Below are positions 1 to 13,569 of a stretch of DNA of 64,000 bases, one piece after another. A program made the position numbers and the translations under genes. The stretch is from Paragordius varius. Lineage: Eukaryota; Nematomorpha. Positions within the stretch are counted from its first letter, which is position 1. Each line of letters begins with the position of its first letter. Under the pieces are notes generated by a model. The model was not told where the DNA came from. It made no database searches and worked only from the letters and a program-made list of their open reading frames with translations. The stretch covers positions 5,766,001 to 5,830,000 of the forward strand of contig OZ176055.1 of assembly GCA_964247055.1 (NCBI GenBank), in the 5' to 3' direction.

Positions 1-240
1 GCTTTTAGTTTTGGGTCTTTTTAAAAAATTTTAACCTATAAATCGCAAGTGCATAATGATCAATAAATTTTTTGTTGAAAGATAGAGGCTTATTACAATT
101 ATCATAGCTATATTCTAAACAAAACAATATTTATATAAAATTCATAGTTTTAGAGAGTCGAAAATTTTTGGACCATTTAGTGGAGCAATAAACTCAAAAA
201 TGCCGAGATGACCCGATAAAAATTTTAATATATGGTTGAT

Positions 241-558
241 CATGGGTGCCCAACATAAATGACTTCGCGGGCCGGATTCAAAAAATACGACGTGCCTTCG
301 AAAAATATATCGGCATCAATAAATGTTTTATTAGATTTTAAAATAAGACAAAAACTTCAAACACAATATAATGGTATAAATTTTTTGCTAGCACATTGCC
401 AAAATTTGAGAAGAGGTATTCGGAAAATTTGTTTAGGCATTATCAATTTTATAGATTTCTTAATTTGCAGTTTTTAATTATAAAAATGTTTTATTTGGTA
501 TTTGTTTATCGCGAGCTGCTTAGAAATATTTAAGAGGGATGTGTGTTGGGCACCCCTG
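241..558. mobile_element. hAT-type MITE with 8-bp target duplication
   Basis: The left end CATGGGTGCCCAACA and the right end TGTTGGGCACCCCTG are inverted copies of each other. The flanks TGGTTGAT (233-240) and TGCTAGAT (559-566) match at 6 of 8 positions, as expected for an old hAT target duplication. A GCGGGCC motif lies just inside the left end. The element codes for nothing convincing: the 72-residue reading frame inside it resembles no known family. It lies upstream of the first visible GLI exon, probably in an intron of that gene. A related element sits at 59014-59294. Confidence 0.75.
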
Positions 559-794
559 TGCTAGATTATGTATTTCAAAGATATATTTTTGAATGCTTTG
601 AGATTTGAATGTTGACAAAATTTGAGCATACATCATGCTATTATAAAGCATAGTACAAATGGTAAAATCGCTTTTAGATATTATTAAATCACTTTTTTGT
701 ATAATTCGTTGATGTTGTTGAGCATTCCGTTAAAAAATTCTTCATCTTATAAAATTTATATAAAATTGTTATAAAAAGACAATATTTTCTCTAG

Positions 795-3121
795 CATATA
801 AATGATTTTCACATTCGTATGCAACATAACCACCAAAATAATTATTGTTCACCGGGTGCATCAAATTCTCCCACCTCGTGCGATAACGAAATGCCAGGAA
901 CCTCCGCTAATTATTATTATAGTAATGCGATTTCAAACCAAAAATCAATGTCTTCCAATTCCTTCAAAGATTACATATGTTATTGGCGAAATTGTGAAAG
1001 AAACCGGGTACCTTTCAAGGCTCAATACATGCTGATTGTACATATGCGTAAACATACGGGAGAAAAGCCCCATAAGTGTTGGGTATAAATTTTGTTACAC
1101 ACTTTCATAAAATTTTTTAAACCTTAAATCTCGATTATAGTGTAATACTCCCTTATTGATATCTCTAAACACATAAATATGAGTTTCATTTGGTGAGCAT
1201 GGCTTAAATGTTGACTTTTTAGGCTCGTTACATAATTTTGTTATAAACATGATATTAAAATTTTAAAAATATTATTTGGTCTCAAAAAAATCGTAAAATA
1301 ACAAAACCGAATATTTGCTAGCCATTATTTCTAAAATAACCTTGAAAATAAAAATTTATTATACATATGCTGCAATCTAGGGCTTTTTAACTCTATTAAT
1401 TTGCCGACAATATAACAACAATTTGCTATTAGAGTGTTTATGCTTTTAAATTAGAACTAAGGACTGTTTTAAAAAAGCTCATAAGCAGATGTGTACTAAT
1501 CATTCCCAATTTGTTAAATAAAATATAATTAAAATGTAATTTATTTAGTTTCCGCACTGTGATAAAGCCTATTCTCGTTTGGAAAATCTAAAAACACACA
1601 TACGAGGACACACAGGTGAAAAGCCATACAAATGCGAATTTCCAAATTGCAGCAAAGCCTTTACTAATGCATCTGATCGAGCAAAACATCAAAACAGGAC
1701 CCATTCTGATGCAGTAAATATTATCCACTTCATTATTTTAATATTTTAAAGTATAAGATTGATTGGATATATATATTATTTAATTTATATTTTAGAAATA
1801 TTTACCGTAATTAAAATTAGACAAGAAAAACGTAAATAAAAGACAAATATTAAAAATGAAAACCATACACCTATTCGAACCTTGATTTTTCCTACATAAA
1901 CCATAAAATCAAATTATATTATAAAAGTACCAACCAATATCTCTGATATACCTTTCGCATACAAAAATGAGTTATATTAAAAATAAAAGATTTATATAAC
2001 ATGATGATTATCTTAAAAAATTTGTATCACCTTTTATGTAACTCATAATGTTTTATAATCATTTTTTTAACGTCTTTAAATTATAAACTTTTATAAAATT
2101 ATTTTTTATTTTATTTAACAGAAACCATTTGTTTGCCAAGTTCCGGGTTGTACCAAACGCTACACAGACCCGAGTTCATTAAGGAAACACATCAAAAATA
2201 TACATGGTGTAGAAGTGTTGAAATCATACACTCAAATCGTAAATCAAAATAACATCAATAGTTTGAATAAATCTAAACTATCAGGACATCATCAAAAATT
2301 TCCGTATTCATATCTAAGTCAAACACCCTTTCAAAACACCAAAGCTGTGCCAAATAATATACAACATTTTGAAAATATGGATACCAATAATAATTTTCAA
2401 CGAGATGACAATAGTCAATACAGTACGGTTTTAACCTTTTAAAACATATTTATAAGATACTACTTTATTAAAACAGTAACAAAATACCAGTTTGGGTTTT
2501 ATAGCGTTTAATTTTTACAACTATTCATTCACAGAAAAAGTTATTTAAAAAATCGTATTATTATATATTGATTCTATCGGTCGTTAAGTTTTTAAGAAAA
2601 CTTTTATTTTCACCAATTTGATTATATAGAACTCCCTTCAACCAAATTTCAGTAAAATCAAAAGACAATTTTTATATAAAGGAAACCATACTTTAACCTA
2701 ATTCTCAAATAAAATTAAAATTATTATTTTGAAATATATAATTAAGATTATTAATTTATATCTCTATTACCTATTTTGCACATGAATCGAGAACCTATAT
2801 ATAAAAATAAAGGCTAAAAAAATATTTTGTGATAGGTCCGTATAATTTATATATATATATATAGATATTCCCAATCACGCAATCATCAATCTTCCATTTA
2901 AAAATAACAACACTTATATAGCAGATAATCTTATGGAAACTAATGCCCAAAACAATAGTTCTGTTATGAAAACAGCGAATAATGTTAATTCAAACCCTTT
3001 CGTTCAAATCAGCAAAACGATAAAGTGTAAACTTAAAAATTTAGTCAATCACAATGCCGTGCTTAAAAGTCTTTCCAACCTTAGCTTAAACACTTCCACA
3101 GCAGAATCTTACAAACCATAA
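795..3121 (+). CDS. GLI: GLI-family zinc-finger transcription factor, 5' end not found
   Basis: DNA-binding transcription factor of the GLI (Hedgehog effector) family. Exons: 795-1082, 1549-1713, 2122-2422 and probably 2865-3121; phases agree at each join. Four C2H2 fingers correspond to GLI fingers 2-5. Diagnostic motifs are [53 protein letters not shown] and [20 protein letters not shown]. The linkers and the NRTH and IHG endings favour GLI over GLIS or ZIC. Finger 1 is not encoded in front of finger 2; that stretch is an Asn/Ser-rich tail. The first exon opens at an acceptor (TCTCTAG, 791-794), so the start codon lies further upstream and was not identified. The last exon is inferred: donor at 2423 and acceptor at 2863-2864 join in phase and give a low-complexity C-terminus. 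Without it, translation stops at 2442. Confidence 0.88.
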
Positions 3122-6100
3122 AATATTTTTTACTGATATGTGATCAACTATCTAGTCTTTTTTAAAAAGTTTCTCGTTTTTCTAATTTAATTACAATAAA
3201 ATTGAAATATACAGACAAAACATAAAAATATAAAGGCAAATATTTTATTTCAAAAGACAAGCATAGTTTTTTAAACATTAATTTTTTAAATTTAATTACA
3301 ATCGTAAAATACATAATTGATTCTGTTACCAATATACATTTCTTCATATTTGCAGTTTACAACATTGGGTTATGTTTAGAAAATAAAGTTTAATAAAGTA
3401 TGATTGTCTTTTGAAACAAATGTTTGTATTATTTTTATGTTTTGATATACAGTATGAAAAAGTATATATTGTTAGAAAGTTATTATTTAATCCCAAATAA
3501 TATACAGCAAAGAAGACAATAAAATTTCCCCTTGTTGTTTATGCTTATTGGCAATAATTAATAACTTCCTAGCAATGTATACTTACTCATATTGTAATTT
3601 CAATTTTACTGTATTTTATTATTTTTATGATACCCATGTTAAATTATTATGCAATTACATCTCCATGCATTTAAAACATATTGACTCAAGAAATTTCATA
3701 ACAATTAATATTACGATCAAGAGTTTTTTCATATAAAATAATATTTCTTTTTTAAGATTTAAATAAATATTAATTTATTTTTGTGCGAAAAACCTATATT
3801 ATAAATTTTGGTAAAAACAATAATACAAAAACCATTTTACAGATGATGAATTTTGTTTTTCCAGCGTTTCATAAAACGTGAATAATATCCGTTTTGCAAA
3901 ATAATAGGGTATAAATAATTAAAAAAATTGACCACTGATATATCTATTTTTTACCACATTTGCACTTTTAACAATAATAACCTAGAACAAATATCGCATA
4001 ATTAATATTGATCGAGCAATTAAGCTATAAAATAGATGTAAAGAACATTAATTTTTGTTGATATTTTTTCAATAAAGTTATATCCAATTTTGAGGTTATT
4101 TAAAATAGCCACAATCACCAATTATATTTAATTTTACTCTATGATTTTAATTTAATAGTTACAAATACTCTAAAAAGTATAACTTTAATCGTTAAAAAAT
4201 CGATAGTTTAAACAAGATTTTTTTCAAAGTTTTGGTTCCATTAAGTTTGGTTAAATTGTGATTAGTTCCATTTTTTAAATTTGCAGATAACCTAATGATA
4301 GAATGTAAATAAATAGCCGCAAAAACATACTAGTCTAAATTTTTATGCTTTTCTCTGAAAAAATAAAAAACATTTTTACATAATTAACAAACAATATATC
4401 AAGGGCGACATTGTATTAAAAATTTATTCTTTAGAACCGTATTTAACTGCGTTAGTATTCTTTTCAGTCCTTTTCAAAAAACTGTTTCGGTTTCAATCCA
4501 CGATTTTACCTCCCCAAAAATGAATATTAAATTTAACTAATAATGTAAAAATATACGTAATATAAATCAAACTTAGAAAACCTGAATATAAAAATTAAAC
4601 TAAAAGCTGCCAAATTCTACACTTTTCTATTAATTAAGTGATTATTGTTAGAGTTCTAGATCGAGTGTGGTACTCATTATTTACTTTATTACAATTATTA
4701 CTTATATATTATAATATTAGAATTCGCAAAAAGTTGAAGCTTTAAGAAACATTGTTATATGTTTATAAAATATATATTACAAACAATCATTGAATAAATC
4801 GTTAAAGTATAAAATATGAATGTCTTCCATATCATCTAGCAAGATATCTTTTGAAGTAACTGTCATTTTGCACCAAAATGCACTTTTTAAATATTCATTC
4901 CATTGCGTTTTGGGGATATTAACGATTTAAAAAAACTTAATACGGGAATACATGGAGAAAATCTTACGCTTGGAATTCGTAAAATCTATTATAAAAATAT
5001 TGCTTTGCTAAAATATATTTATACGTTTGACAAATAAAACTTTTTTTCATTTAATTTAAGCGATCTCGATCCAATTGAAAAAAAAAACTAATTTCAAAAA
5101 TGAAATATCTTTAAAATTTCGTTCGTATACCAGGTGTAAAGTTTTTACAGTTTTTTAGTAAAAACACTAGTTAAAATCGGTCCACACATTTTGTTCATCT
5201 CACAGGTAATAGATGAATACCATGCAAGAGAAACGTATTGACTTTTGCGGCAAACTATTCATCAAATTAATTTCCAACGTCCTCGAAATCAATGAAGTCT
5301 AGAGGCCCACACTCATTCATATCGAATCACAACTTTTAATATTTCAAAACCATTTTACATGTGTTAATCGATAGAACATGTTGTTCACCAATGTTTCTGT
5401 CAGCCAGCCAACGATGACTCTCAACTGTTTTTTCTTCTGATGTAATAAGAAAAGCTATGCGTGTCGCAAATGTTCTTTTTGCGGCGCATGATTTGACATG
5501 ATTGAATGTTAAAATAGACGCTTTTTGCTGAAATTATCTTGTGTGTGTTTGCCTCATATGAACGAAATGGGATACGAATAATAATCGTCTGCGTACTTTT
5601 CGTTGAAGTCTTCTCTTAGTTAAACCGGTAATACATATGAAACAACTGCTATATAATAAGCATTCCAAGTTCAACCTTTTTAAATCATATATATTATCAT
5701 CCACTTTAGCGAATAAAATATTTAACGGAGCCAAAATGTAAGTATTTAATAGACATAATATTTTAAATACCATGCTTATATATTTTAAATTAAACTCAAT
5801 ACAATTAAGTGACCGCCATTTTTGACTAACCTATTCTAAATATTGATCAATGAAGGTTAGACTGTTTATTTTTCCAGATATCATAGTATTTCTCGATTCA
5901 GTTGCGTGGTATTGATAATTTATAAATATTTATATTCAAATAAATATTTCATTAAGTAATATCGGAAATAATATTTTCACAATTTTAAGATTCAGTATAA
6001 GGAAGGATAATTTTGATAAATATTACATTATTAATTTAAAAATATATAGATAATAAAATAATTTATGCATATGATAAAAATTCATTTTCATTAGATAGGG

Positions 6101-6173
6101 ATGGAATAAGCATGTGAAATTAGGGTTCAAATAGCAGATTTGGCATAATGTTAGCCGTATAATAACATTCATT
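3122..6173. other. Intergenic, no gene recognised
   Basis: AT-rich spacer between the GLI gene and the convergent ShKT gene. Open frames at 3162-3347, 3548-3736 and 5534-5773 are short, biased to Phe/Ile/Lys/Tyr and resemble no family. The part from about 5160 to 5560 is noticeably less AT-rich than its surroundings and may be an old repeat, but I could not find its ends. Confidence 0.5.
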
Positions 6174-7046
6174 CTATGTATCTTCTTCAGCCACACCACA
6201 TTCTCTTCGTGGACACGTTTTTCGACAAAACGTTTGATAGTAGTCACCATTACATTGAGATTTATCTATGTCATCGCAAAAGTCTTTAAGATCCTTGCAA
6301 CCGGTCGGTTCGGTGGGCGGGGGATACAGTTTGTAACATTTGGTGCTGCAACTTTTAACACATTGACTCGGGAACAGGTCACACATACCTCGTAAATAAT
6401 AGTAATCGCAATACGGGTTACTATCTCGACAAAGTATGGCTTCAACACCATAATCCCATTTCTTGTTAGAGGTCGAGTCATCAATCGTAGAGTTTTGGGC
6501 CACCATTTCGTTTTGGTTTGTATCATTTATTGCGGGTACAGTTTGAGTGTCATTTACTGGAGACACGACATCAGTCACATTGTTATAGGTTATTGGTTCA
6601 TCTTCATCATCGTAATTGCTAGTTGTATCAGTATTGTTGTTGCTGATTGGAAGAGATGGGTAATCATCTGAAGCATCGTTCCCGGATCCATTCTCATCCA
6701 CGTACAAGTTAACATCATCTTGTGAAGTGTTATTTCCATTTACTGTATCATTATTTCCATTATTGTTGCCTGTAAAGTATTCATCATTACTTCCGATTTG
6801 GCGCTTAAATCTCAAATTTTCACTCTACACATAACAAAATATTAGATTAAATGTACTCACAGAACCAAAACAATAGGAATTTCTAATTGGGTCATAAATT
6901 TTTACATTTGACAAGGATGTTTTTTGAATCTCAACTGAATCGATAAGTAAAAATATATGATTAAAAGATACAACCTGTATTGGGCTCCAAATCAATAATA
7001 CAAATAATAATATATATTTAATAGTTTGTTGAAGAAACGGTGACAT
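6174..7046 (-). CDS. Secreted acidic protein with two ShKT domains
   Basis: Two exons, 6975-7046 and 6174-6824, joined in phase 0 over a 150-nt intron; product about 240 aa. Exon 1 (MSPFLQQTIKYILLFVLLIW...) is a signal peptide. Soon after it comes RFKR followed by Gln-Ile-Gly-Ser, a furin-type processing site. A long Asn/Asp/Ser/Thr-rich acidic segment follows with many N-glycosylation sequons. The C-terminus holds two six-cysteine ShKT domains at roughly residues 154-186 and 198-232, each with the C..C..C..C...C..C order (ending CVKSCSTKC and CRKTCPRREC). ShKT domains occur in cnidarian and nematode secreted proteins, often as accessory modules; the sequence does not show whether this one acts on a channel, a protease or an extracellular partner. 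A possible alternative first exon lies at 7543-7614. Confidence 0.82.
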
Positions 7047-7542
7047 TATTTTCAGGAAAAAATAGAGATATATAAAAAAAAATTTTTAAATGATATTATG
7101 TGGTACTTTATATTTTGTGTCTTGACCTATTCCAAAAAAACGTTATTTGTAAATATGAATTAAAATATATTTGCTAAACATTATACAATATAGGTAAAAA
7201 AGGTGAGATATATGAGACATCAAATCTAAACTAGTGAGTCAGTCATTTTTTAAAGTTGTTTGTGGCCTAATATATATTAATTTCTAGCCATTACATATTT
7301 GGTCCAAGACCAAATAGTATCAAATACATATTACAAGGTCATTCATATATAATATATATATATTATCGATGGTTTTGTTTTGATTTTTCAAGTAATCGGC
7401 CTGTATAATACTCTTTTTTAAAATATAAATTATATTTTTTTGTCCAAAAAAATTTTGCTACTAAAATATTCATATAATATTGAATCGATTTTTTAATATC
7501 AGACAAAAAAAGATATGATAAAAACCATGGAAAATTAATTAC

Positions 7543-7614
7543 TATAATGTTTTGATGGGCTGAGTGGATGAGACCCTGGATAAAAAATAAACCGATAGTG
7601 ATGTATAATTTCAT
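7543..7614 (-). CDS. Possible second signal-peptide exon upstream of the ShKT gene
   Basis: ATG at 7614 opens MKLYITIGLFFIQGLIHS, a typical signal peptide with a hydrophobic core and a small-residue cleavage region. A consensus donor (GTAATT) follows after exactly 24 codons at 7543, in phase 0. The known first exon of the ShKT gene is also exactly 24 codons and also phase 0, so either could splice to exon 2 at 6824. Alternatives are the first exon of another gene, a decayed duplicate, or chance; without splicing the frame runs on for 83 residues with no recognisable domain. Confidence 0.35.
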
Positions 7615-8639
7615 GATTATAATTGAAAAATAAATAAATTATGTATATATAATTAAGAGATATAATCTTATATATAAAAATTTCTAAAAATCAAATTTAA
7701 GGAGTGTATTTCTATCAAGTGATCTGGTTCCCACATATAAAATTCTGGATGTGAAAATATTTTTTATTTTATATGAAATAAATATTATTTAACTTAATTT
7801 CTAAAAAATAACCATATTTTTAATTAGGTAAAGTCCGATTTCATACAAAATTATAGTTGTTTTTATATTCGACTTTGAGTTTTGTAAAAATATTATTTAA
7901 TTTTGTCGCTGATATAATATATATATCTGTCCTCTCTCATAGGCCATCAAAAATGTTTTTTAGTTTGAAAACAAAACGAGTTGATAAAACAATGTCACGA
8001 TCTCAGTAACTTTACAAAATAAAAATAAATTTAAACATGAAGGCATCAAGGTTAAGTTATTCATTAAGTTGTTAACAAATTTTTATCGAAAATTTTTTAA
8101 TTGATATACAATATGATGATAGACTAATTAATTTAACATACAGGGAAAAGAGTTTGTATGTTCGTTTTTTTAACATAAATATATATGTCGATTGGAGGAT
8201 ATTTTAACCAAATTTACGATACGTCCTCTTGGTTTTTTGTAGATAATGTCGATATTTACAGTTATTGTTTGATAATAATTTATTCTTATATTCAGATCAA
8301 TTTTCATATGAATAATTATTATGAAATAGGTTGCCTTTTCAAAAAGGTTATCAGTAAATCATATACTAAAAATCTGCTATTTTATAACCTCTAGCACTTT
8401 TCATACCCTGCTATTTTCTCTAAACAATCCTTTTTATTGAATACAAATACTCTTTATCCAACCATACCACTCTGACTTCCATATTGGAGAAGCTCAGACT
8501 ATCACAACCCATTTAATTTTAATTAAAATTGCTGAGGTAATAGAGACAACTACTAGATATCTGAATCATACGAAGCATATTAAACCTTTTATGTTCTTCT
8601 TGGCTTATCAAAGTTCGTTTTTATCCTCTCATCAATCGC

Positions 8640-8860
8640 TTTTCCCTAAATTAGTTGGAATAATTTAGAAACACTCATTCTCAAAAAACTTAAGGATGCT
8701 CTCCTTTTACATATTATATGTATGGAAAGATTACAATGAGAAATATTAAGCAAGATAGAGGAATAAAAATTGGCAAATTTGCCGATAATACTATATTTAT
8801 AACAAAAAAATTGTACATTAAAAAGGATGGTTTTAAGCGGCTTTTTTAACACAAATAGCA
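8640..8860 (+). mobile_element. Small LINE reverse-transcriptase remnant
   Basis: One forward frame gives a short piece resembling the reverse-transcriptase palm of L1/Tx1-like non-LTR elements (GIKIGKFADNTIFI, where YADDT is usual), and nearby frames carry pieces resembling the segment before it. It is short, interrupted in every frame, and has no visible ends. The spacer on either side (7615-8640 and 8860-9906) contains nothing else I can name. Confidence 0.4.
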
Positions 8861-9914
8861 TTGGGAACGTATATTAGATCAGAAGTAACGGGGGCTATAG
8901 ATTGAGTTTGCGTAAATTTTTATATATTATGTAATAACCACAAAATAAATTTTAACAACTTTCCATTTTAGAAAGGGGTACGAATACACAAATAATGGAT
9001 TTGAAATAAAATTAATAAACAAAAAACTTATATATATAAATCACAAAGTCGGAAAGAGAGGAAAATATTTGGCTCTTTTAAACATAACCAAAGGTTCAAA
9101 TTACCGATATACTGTACCAACATGGAAAATAGGTTCTTAAGTAATAACCTGAGCAACCTTTCAAATGATATTTTTTATGTATTCAATGATGCATAGGATC
9201 GGTACATTTATGACTATTAATCAATATTAGCTGATTTATATGAGATATAAGTTAAATCTAATCATATATGTTTTTAGAACAATTATGTTTAATTTTGACC
9301 TTTCATTTTTCCAGAGGTTCTGGACCTTTTTATTTTTAAGCATTATTGCCGATTTTGTAACCCGTATGATTTTAATCAATCTTTAATTATATGTTTATGG
9401 ATATAATGTAGATTTCAAAGCATCCATTTCGTAGGTTAATTTCGTCCGGCCAACTTTGAACTTATAAACAATTAAACATATCAGTGGCTTTGATTTTGAA
9501 TATTTAAATCTAATTATAATGCTTCAATAATTAAACGAAATTCAGTAAACTAATATTAAAATATTTCCTCCAATTTTTTTAAAATGCTTTGAAAAAAATG
9601 TGTTTAATTTTACAGCTAAAAGTTATTATTCTATAATTTAATTATAATAAAAAGTGGTTAAATTTAGCATGAGTGCATGCTCCTATATTATGTTGTCTAA
9701 ATTCTCTCCTTTCAAACCATAAAAAAATTAAATGTTTTATAATAAATCTTATTTAATATAAAGCTCAATGTTAAAGTGCATATATTTATTATAAAATCAT
9801 TTATTATTTTTTTAAATACATTTTTTTAATTGTCGGGTTAATTAATTTCCCAAATTAGCGAAAGAACTAATTTATGTATTTAAGTGCTAAAGAATATAAA
9901 TTCTGCAGTATATC

Positions 9915-12900
9915 TAAGGTGACCAGACGTCCCGCTTTTTCACACTTTGTCCCGCGTCCCGCTGCGTTTTTGAAATGTCCCGCTTTTTCACGATTATATA
10001 AAAAAAAATTTTTTTATATACATTTAAATTTTTTATAAAAAATTTATTTTTTTTATCCGTTTAAATTTATCATTAGCTATCTTTAAAATCTATATCAATT
10101 TTAAATTAAAGTTTTTTATTTTTAAAAAATATTTATTTTTTTCAAATTTATATCATATGATTATACACTTTGCTTCCTAATCGTACTGTCAACATTATCA
10201 AAAAGACAAATTAATATCACAAATCGGTAGCTTATACTTATACTCCAGAAAATTAAGGTAATATAATAGTATTTTATATTAATAGTTTAAAATATGAGTA
10301 CAAAAGAAGGTTTTAAATTTAACGATGATTTAATGAAAGAATTTCCTTTTATCAAAAAAACAAAGAATGAATCATTTGTTATACTACCACATGGCGTTAC
10401 AAAGCATATGAAAACACAGAAACATAAAAAATGTTTAGATATGGTGGCATCATCTTACAAAATGAGCGATTTTTATCGTAAAACTGCTTTTGGAGAGGAA
10501 GAAAAGAATTTGGCACTAGCCCAAGGCGTTTTATCTTTTCATGCCGTTAATAACAATCATTTCTTTAGATCTATGGATTGTACCTCACATATTATTCGTG
10601 CCCGTACAAAGGCTGAAGCCATTGTATACATTGACCTTTAGCCACATGCATTTTCTGAATACAAAAAGATTTGCTGAAAATTAATTTCATATCGCCATAC
10701 TACGTTAATAAATATTTTGGTCCAGAAACCGGAGTAAAATTAAAATTTTAAATTTTATTTCTCTACCCGGTGCGAATTCCGACATAATTTGAATATTCTA
10801 GGAAAAAATAATTTAAAAGACAAAATCATCGCATATTGCGGTGCAACACCAATACGAACTTCGGTGGAAAAGCAAGAAGGGGAACAAAAAATATTTTTCA
10901 TGAATTAGCAGATAATGTTAATCAAAACATTACACTAGTCAACAAGGTTTTGCACCACTCCATTATTTTTGCATTTTCTAATACCTAATGGCATGGAAAG
11001 GCCAAAACAGAAAAGAAAATTGAGGCTACCAATAGGATTTTTCCAAAATTTAATTTTTAAATTTGTATTTAATTCAAAAATAACAATCATTCCTCGTGAA
11101 CATATGTTTAAATATTCAAACAAGGAAGTCGATACAAGTAATATTCCATGCATGGATAACAAATTCTAGGCATTAAATAAGATACAAAACAAGCTAAGAG
11201 CCAAAGTATTAAAAATCTAAAAGGGGCTTATGTATAGTGTGATAGATATGGGCGGCTGCACAAGCTCTGCATATCCCCCAAGCGATCCTATAATTATGCC
11301 AGATATGGCAAAGATAACAATAAGTAATCGTAAAGTCCGATAAGAGAGACTTGCAAGTAAAATCCAGTCAAATTGACATGTCAAATTAACCAATTTACAG
11401 ATAAATTCTACAATTAAATTGAATATAAATTAGGTAAATACAAATGGTCCAACCCCATAACAGTAAATTCTACTAAAAGTGGCTACACAACATCCATCTG
11501 AAATTCAAAATACAAAACAACCAATAATCTTAAAAAAATAAGGTATATCCACTAGGTATAAATAAAGGATTTTTTATAAGAACCACCTCAAGAGAAAAAG
11601 TCTAATAAGTACTTGAAAGAACGAAATCTAACAAAAAAATATAGCCTATCTGAAAGCCGAAGGTTTAAACCATAGAATACCTTTTTTAGTATTTTTTTAA
11701 AAAAATTTTATATGTGTTAAAAATTCACTTGAAAAAAAAGACTAAATTTTGACGTTTAAGTCCCTACTATTTTTTTCTTTCTGATATTTAAATGACATAT
11801 TTATATTCAAAAGATAGAGTTTAAAACGCTTTATTAAATGATATTAAGTTTATAATATAATAACATTTTATTATAAAATTATATTTAATTTTCTCTCGAT
11901 TTTCTCTTGTTTTTGAAAAATTAAAAAACCTATAAAATTTCAAAATTCTGATTGGCGGGATCAAATTTTTTTTCAAATTCGGTTTTAAAACACTGAAATT
12001 AGTCATAATTTAAAAAGTTTGAGTGGTGGTGCTTAAAAATGTCCAAATTTGTCGACTAGTGTTATTGACGTTGGGTGTGTAGCGCATATAACACACAACG
12101 CTATTCAAAAAGCTGCTGATTTGTTACCCCTAGATGTGGAAAATGTAGTTGTTAAGGTATATTCCTATTTTTATATACACGGTACGCGTTGAAACGCTTA
12201 AGAGATTCTGTGCAAATGCAGAAGTTCAATATTAAAAAATGCTTGGATATTGTAAAACTCGTTGGTTTGCTCTTCTGCCAGCTATCGAAAGAATTAAAAA
12301 TGATCATTTAAAATCCTATTTTTTTATCACAGGACAAATGTCCTACAACTTTGGAAAAGTTTTTTGAAAGTGATTCTTCAATATGGTTAGAGTTCCTACA
12401 TAATCAAGCTTCTCTCTTTCAAAATGTTATTAAATTGATAGAAAGTGACAAAACTTCGGCCATCGAAGTAGCCAATGAAGTTAACCTAAAATTCCAATGT
12501 CAAGAAAGGTTATAAAATAATTTTATACCAGTAATTATCCGCAATATTATAAATAATTTAAAAAAACAAGGCTTAATAAAACGCCAAGATCTCCTGTACC
12601 ATTAAAAATGTTTCATACAAACTGTAAAGATTATTGGAAGACTGGACGGTGCAATTCAATGAAATTGATTATTTTCATTGGATAACATTAAAACCAAAAC
12701 TTAATTAATGCGATGTTCAAAAATCATTTCTGCATCTCCCAAAAATTCCCAAAAAGTAACCTTTCAGAAAATATCTTTTTTCTAAAGTATCATTAGTTAT
12801 AAAATATATTAATAATGAAAAACTTAAATTATGGACAACAGAAAAAAATACAGTAGAAAAGAATGGTTAGAAATATTTGATCATTTTGAAACAAACTATG

Positions 12901-13298
12901 TTCCATACAATATTTTAAAAATTGTAGAATTTGCATTATCTTTACGTGGAACCAACGCTGCTACTGATCGCGTTTTTTCCACAGTAAATCAGATGTAGAC
13001 ATCGGAAAAATCAAATTTAAATGTTGCTTTACCATTTTATCTGTCAAATATAATTTGACAAATTCTTGAGACTTCTACTATAAAATGATGACAATCTGCT
13101 AAAACGCATTCACTCAAATAAAAAATATACCAAGGAATTAAATATTTTTTTATATTTATCATGTATTTGTCTTAAAAATAAATAAATACTACAATAAATT
13201 TTTTGTTTAAAAATTTTTGGTTGTACACCCCACCTCATAACCCCCCCTCCTTTCTCAAATTTGTCCCGCTTTTTCCTTCAAAAAATTTGGTCACCTTA
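9915..13298 (+). mobile_element. Degenerate autonomous-type hAT transposon
   Basis: Terminal inverted repeats TAAGGTGACCA (9915) and TGGTCACCTTA (13298) are flanked by AGTATATC (9907-9914) and AGTATAAC (13299-13306), a 7/8-matching 8-bp target duplication. CCCGCTTTTT motifs repeat just inside both ends. Coding remains, all in forward orientation: 10294-10641 resembles the N-terminal part of hAT transposases with a decayed BED-type region (EFPFIKKTKNESF, HMKTQKHK, FHAVNNNHFFRSMDCTS); about 12060-12520 resembles the middle catalytic region (HNAIQKAADLLPLDVENVVV); about 12830-13085 is the C-terminal dimerisation (hATC) region (FALSLRGTNAATDRVFSTVN). The reading frame is broken by several stops and frameshifts, so it cannot make an active transposase. 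Confidence 0.88.
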
Positions 13299-13569
13299 AG
13301 TATAACTATATATCCCAACAAAAATAGTACGTTTCAGATTTATTAATATTAATTATTTAAATATAATATTGGACCGGTCAATCTTACAATTTATAAATTA
13401 GCGGATGGAAACCATATACACACCATTATCATATAGTTTTTGCAGATAAATAAGAATTACACATTTGGTTATGTAATATTAATCAGATAATAAATTTAAA
13501 AAACACATAATGCGAAATGCATGCGAAAGTTTTATTGTTTAATAATAATTTGAAAAAATAATAAAAACC

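Noticed and set aside
259-477. 72-residue forward frame
   Set aside because: Lies wholly inside the hAT MITE and resembles no protein.
10935-11169. Overlapping frames on both strands
   Set aside because: Inside the decayed hAT transposon; neither matches transposase or a host gene.
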